DNA of 8,836 nt, taken from NCBI GenBank assembly GCA_003507115.1, contig DNWN01000030.1, positions 1 through 8,836 of the forward strand, read 5' to 3'. The stretch's first letter is position 1. Every line of letters starts with the position of its first letter. Shown one piece after another: positions 7,251 through 8,836 of the stretch. A model generated the notes under the pieces. It worked only from the letters and a program-made list of their open reading frames with translations, was not told the DNA's origin and ran no database searches. The position numbers and the translations under genes were made by a program. The DNA is from Cryomorphaceae bacterium. GTDB taxonomy: Bacteria > Bacteroidota > Bacteroidia > Flavobacteriales > Schleiferiaceae.

Positions 7251-8615
7251 ATGGCCAAGACAAAGAAAGCCTGGTTCTGCCAGTCCTGCGGAACACAGCA
7301 TCCCCAGTGGATGGGCCAATGCAAGTCCTGCCATGCGTGGAACACCTTAGTCGAGGAAGTCCTCGAGCGCGAGAGCGCCCCCACCTCCTGGGCGGACCCC
7401 CAGGCGGGCCTAGAGCGCGCTAAAGCGATGCCTCTTTCCGAGGTGGACCGCCACGCTGAACAGCGTCACGCCACGGGCGATGCCGAGTTGGACCGCGTTT
7501 TGGGAGGCGGGCTCGTTCCAGGTAGTATTGTTTTGCTCGGGGGCGAACCCGGCATTGGCAAGTCCACCCTCCTTCTCCAAATTGCCCTCGGACTCGGCGA
7601 AAAAGTCTTGTATGTAAGCGGTGAGGAAAGTGCCCAGCAAATCCGGATGCGCGCAGAGCGCGTGGGCCTGCAGGGAAAAGGGTGCCACGTGCTCGCCGAA
7701 ACCTCTACCGCCAAAATTTTACAGTCCGCCGAGCAGCTCAAGCCCTCGGTATTGATTGTGGACTCCATCCAAACGGCCCACAACCCGCAATTGGATTCGG
7801 CCGCAGGTTCAGTCTCGCAGATTCGCGAAGCCACGGCCGAATTCCTGCGCTACGCCAAAGCCCGCCACGTTCCGGTCATTTTGGTCGGGCACATCACCAA
7901 AGACGGCCACTTAGCGGGACCCAAGGTCTTGGAGCACATGGTCGACGTTGTGCTGCAATTTGAAGGCGACCGCCACCACCTCTTCCGCATGCTTCGCGCC
8001 CTCAAAAACCGATTTGGGAGCACCCAAGAATTGGGCATTTATCAAATGCATGGCCATGGACTCCAGGGCGTCGCCAATCCCAGTGGATTGCTTCTGGGCC
8101 AGCGCGAAGAGGGCCTCAGTGGATCCGCCGTGGGCATCCCCTCCGAAGGCATGCAACCCTTGCTGGTGGAGGTCCAAGCCCTCGTCAGTTCGGCCGTCTA
8201 CGGCACGCCACAACGGGCCTGTACGGGTTTTGATACCCGCCGTCTCAATATGCTTTTGGCGGTCCTCGAAAAGCGCTGCGGCTTCCGATTGGGGGCCAAA
8301 GATGTCTTCCTCAATGTCACCGGAGGGCTACGCGTGGAGGACCCCGCCTTGGACCTCGCTGTTTGTGCAGCCATTCTCTCGAGCAACGCAGACATCCCCA
8401 TTCCCTCCGGAATGGCCTTTGCGGCGGAGGTAGGTTTGGGCGGAGAAATTCGGCCCGTTCACCGCATTGAGCAACGCATCAATGAGGCAGGGAAACTCGG
8501 ATTTGACCACGTATTCTGTGCGCGGCAAAATGGCGTGAATGCCGGAACCATGCAGGGCGTGCAAGTCGTCCCGGTTCGCCGCATGGAAGATCTCGTCACG
8601 GCCTTGTTTGGCTAA
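7251..8615 (+). CDS. radA: DNA repair protein RadA (Sms), branch-migration ATPase
   Basis: A RecA-like, DnaB-type ATPase that drives branch migration of recombination intermediates and aids repair. The 454 residues match the family length (about 450-460). Domains in order: a four-cysteine zinc finger (Cys10, Cys13, Cys24, Cys27), the ATPase core with Walker A GGEPGIGKST (97-106) and Walker B VLIVDS (167-172), the RadA-specific KNRFG motif (252-256), and a C-terminal Lon-like domain (about 290-454; LNVTGGLRVEDPALDLAV). In the Lon-like part the protease serine region is not expected to be active. The ATG at 7251 was chosen over an in-frame ATG at 7215 because the zinc finger then begins at residue 10 and the overlap with the upstream gene disappears. 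It lies 1 nt after the membrane-protein stop, which suggests translational coupling. It converges with the OmpA-family gene. Confidence 0.97.
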   Translation: MAKTKKAWFCQSCGTQHPQWMGQCKSCHAWNTLVEEVLERESAPTSWADPQAGLERAKAMPLSEVDRHAEQRHATGDAELDRVLGGGLVPGSIVLLGGEPGIGKSTLLLQIALGLGEKVLYVSGEESAQQIRMRAERVGLQGKGCHVLAETSTAKILQSAEQLKPSVLIVDSIQTAHNPQLDSAAGSVSQIREATAEFLRYAKARHVPVILVGHITKDGHLAGPKVLEHMVDVVLQFEGDRHHLFRMLRALKNRFGSTQELGIYQMHGHGLQGVANPSGLLLGQREEGLSGSAVGIPSEGMQPLLVEVQALVSSAVYGTPQRACTGFDTRRLNMLLAVLEKRCGFRLGAKDVFLNVTGGLRVEDPALDLAVCAAILSSNADIPIPSGMAFAAEVGLGGEIRPVHRIEQRINEAGKLGFDHVFCARQNGVNAGTMQGVQVVPVRRMEDLVTALFG

Positions 8616-8707
8616 GACGGTTACGGGACACCGGGGCCCTTTTCTACAAACGTTGATGGCGCGCCAGGCCACATGGGGCTGCGAGCGCTATGCGGCTAGA
8701 ACGGCGA

Positions 8708-8836
8708 TTAGTTCCCGACCAAATTGACCAGCTCGTCGAGATTCGGCGTGATGATGATCTCGGTACGGCGGTTGCGCGCTTTGTTCTCGGGGGTATCGTT
8801 GGCGGCCACGGGCATAAATTCACCCCGTCCAGCCGC
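8708..8836 (-). CDS. OmpA-family outer-membrane/peptidoglycan-binding protein, C-terminal fragment
   Basis: Only the last 42 codons and the TAA stop (8708-8710) are in the window; the gene runs off the right edge. The minus-strand translation contains GRGEF, ANDTPENKARNRRTEI and ITPNLDEL. This is the end of an OmpA/MotB C-terminal domain, where NDTPE..ARNRR includes the conserved arginine that binds the diaminopimelate of peptidoglycan, followed by the TP.LDEL tail typical of Bacteroidota OmpA proteins. The full protein would anchor the outer membrane to peptidoglycan. It converges with radA across a 92-bp gap that shows no clear terminator. Confidence 0.85.
   Translation of the reverse strand, partial: AAGRGEFMPVAANDTPENKARNRRTEIIITPNLDELVNLVGN

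Noticed and set aside
8616..8707. Intrinsic terminator or small gene between radA and the OmpA-family gene
   Set aside because: Only a 4-bp CGGT/ACCG stem (8618-8633) and a short TTTTCT run (8640-8645) are visible, too weak to call; the frames across the gap are extensions of shadows.

Overview
The window looks like ordinary chromosomal DNA of a moderately GC-rich member of the Bacteroidota, probably of a Flavobacteriales-like lineage. The main evidence is gene content: a DUF4270 lipoprotein, a stand-alone starch-synthase N-terminal domain protein, and an OmpA-family protein ending in the NRRTEI..TPNLDEL type of tail. Start codons lack good Shine-Dalgarno sequences, and several starts sit just behind TAnnTTTG boxes, the -7 element of Bacteroidota promoters. 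No transposase, integrase, CRISPR array, rRNA or tRNA was seen.

Layout. Positions 1-68 hold the end of an unexplained sequence with an 8-bp tandem repeat (AGCYNYCT). A plus-strand gene (114-764) encodes a secreted, probably outer-membrane protein of unknown function. It converges on a three-gene minus-strand operon (4826 to 839): a truncated glycogen-synthase-like protein, a DUF4270 lipoprotein, and GlmS, which makes glucosamine-6-phosphate. A short divergent promoter region (4827-4899) separates this operon from a plus-strand group: panC (4900-5799), panD (5896-6246), a YbhN/UPF0104 flippase-like membrane protein (6254-7249) and radA (7251-8615). panD, the membrane protein and radA are separated by only 7 and 1 nt and are probably co-transcribed from a promoter just before panD. 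The right edge holds the C-terminal 42 codons of an OmpA-family gene on the minus strand (8708-8836).

How the genes work together. PanC and PanD are the last two steps in supplying pantothenate: PanD makes beta-alanine and PanC joins it to pantoate. GlmS starts the amino-sugar pathway for peptidoglycan and lipopolysaccharide. RadA is a branch-migration and repair ATPase. From memory, this order (glmS, DUF4270, GT5-like protein / panC, panD, YbhN-like protein, radA) recurs in Flavobacteriia, so it is a conserved block rather than an accessory island. The least understood parts are the GT5-like protein with no C-terminal catalytic domain and an altered HGW motif, its DUF4270 partner, the near-leaderless promoters, and the 8-bp CTAG-containing repeat at the left edge.
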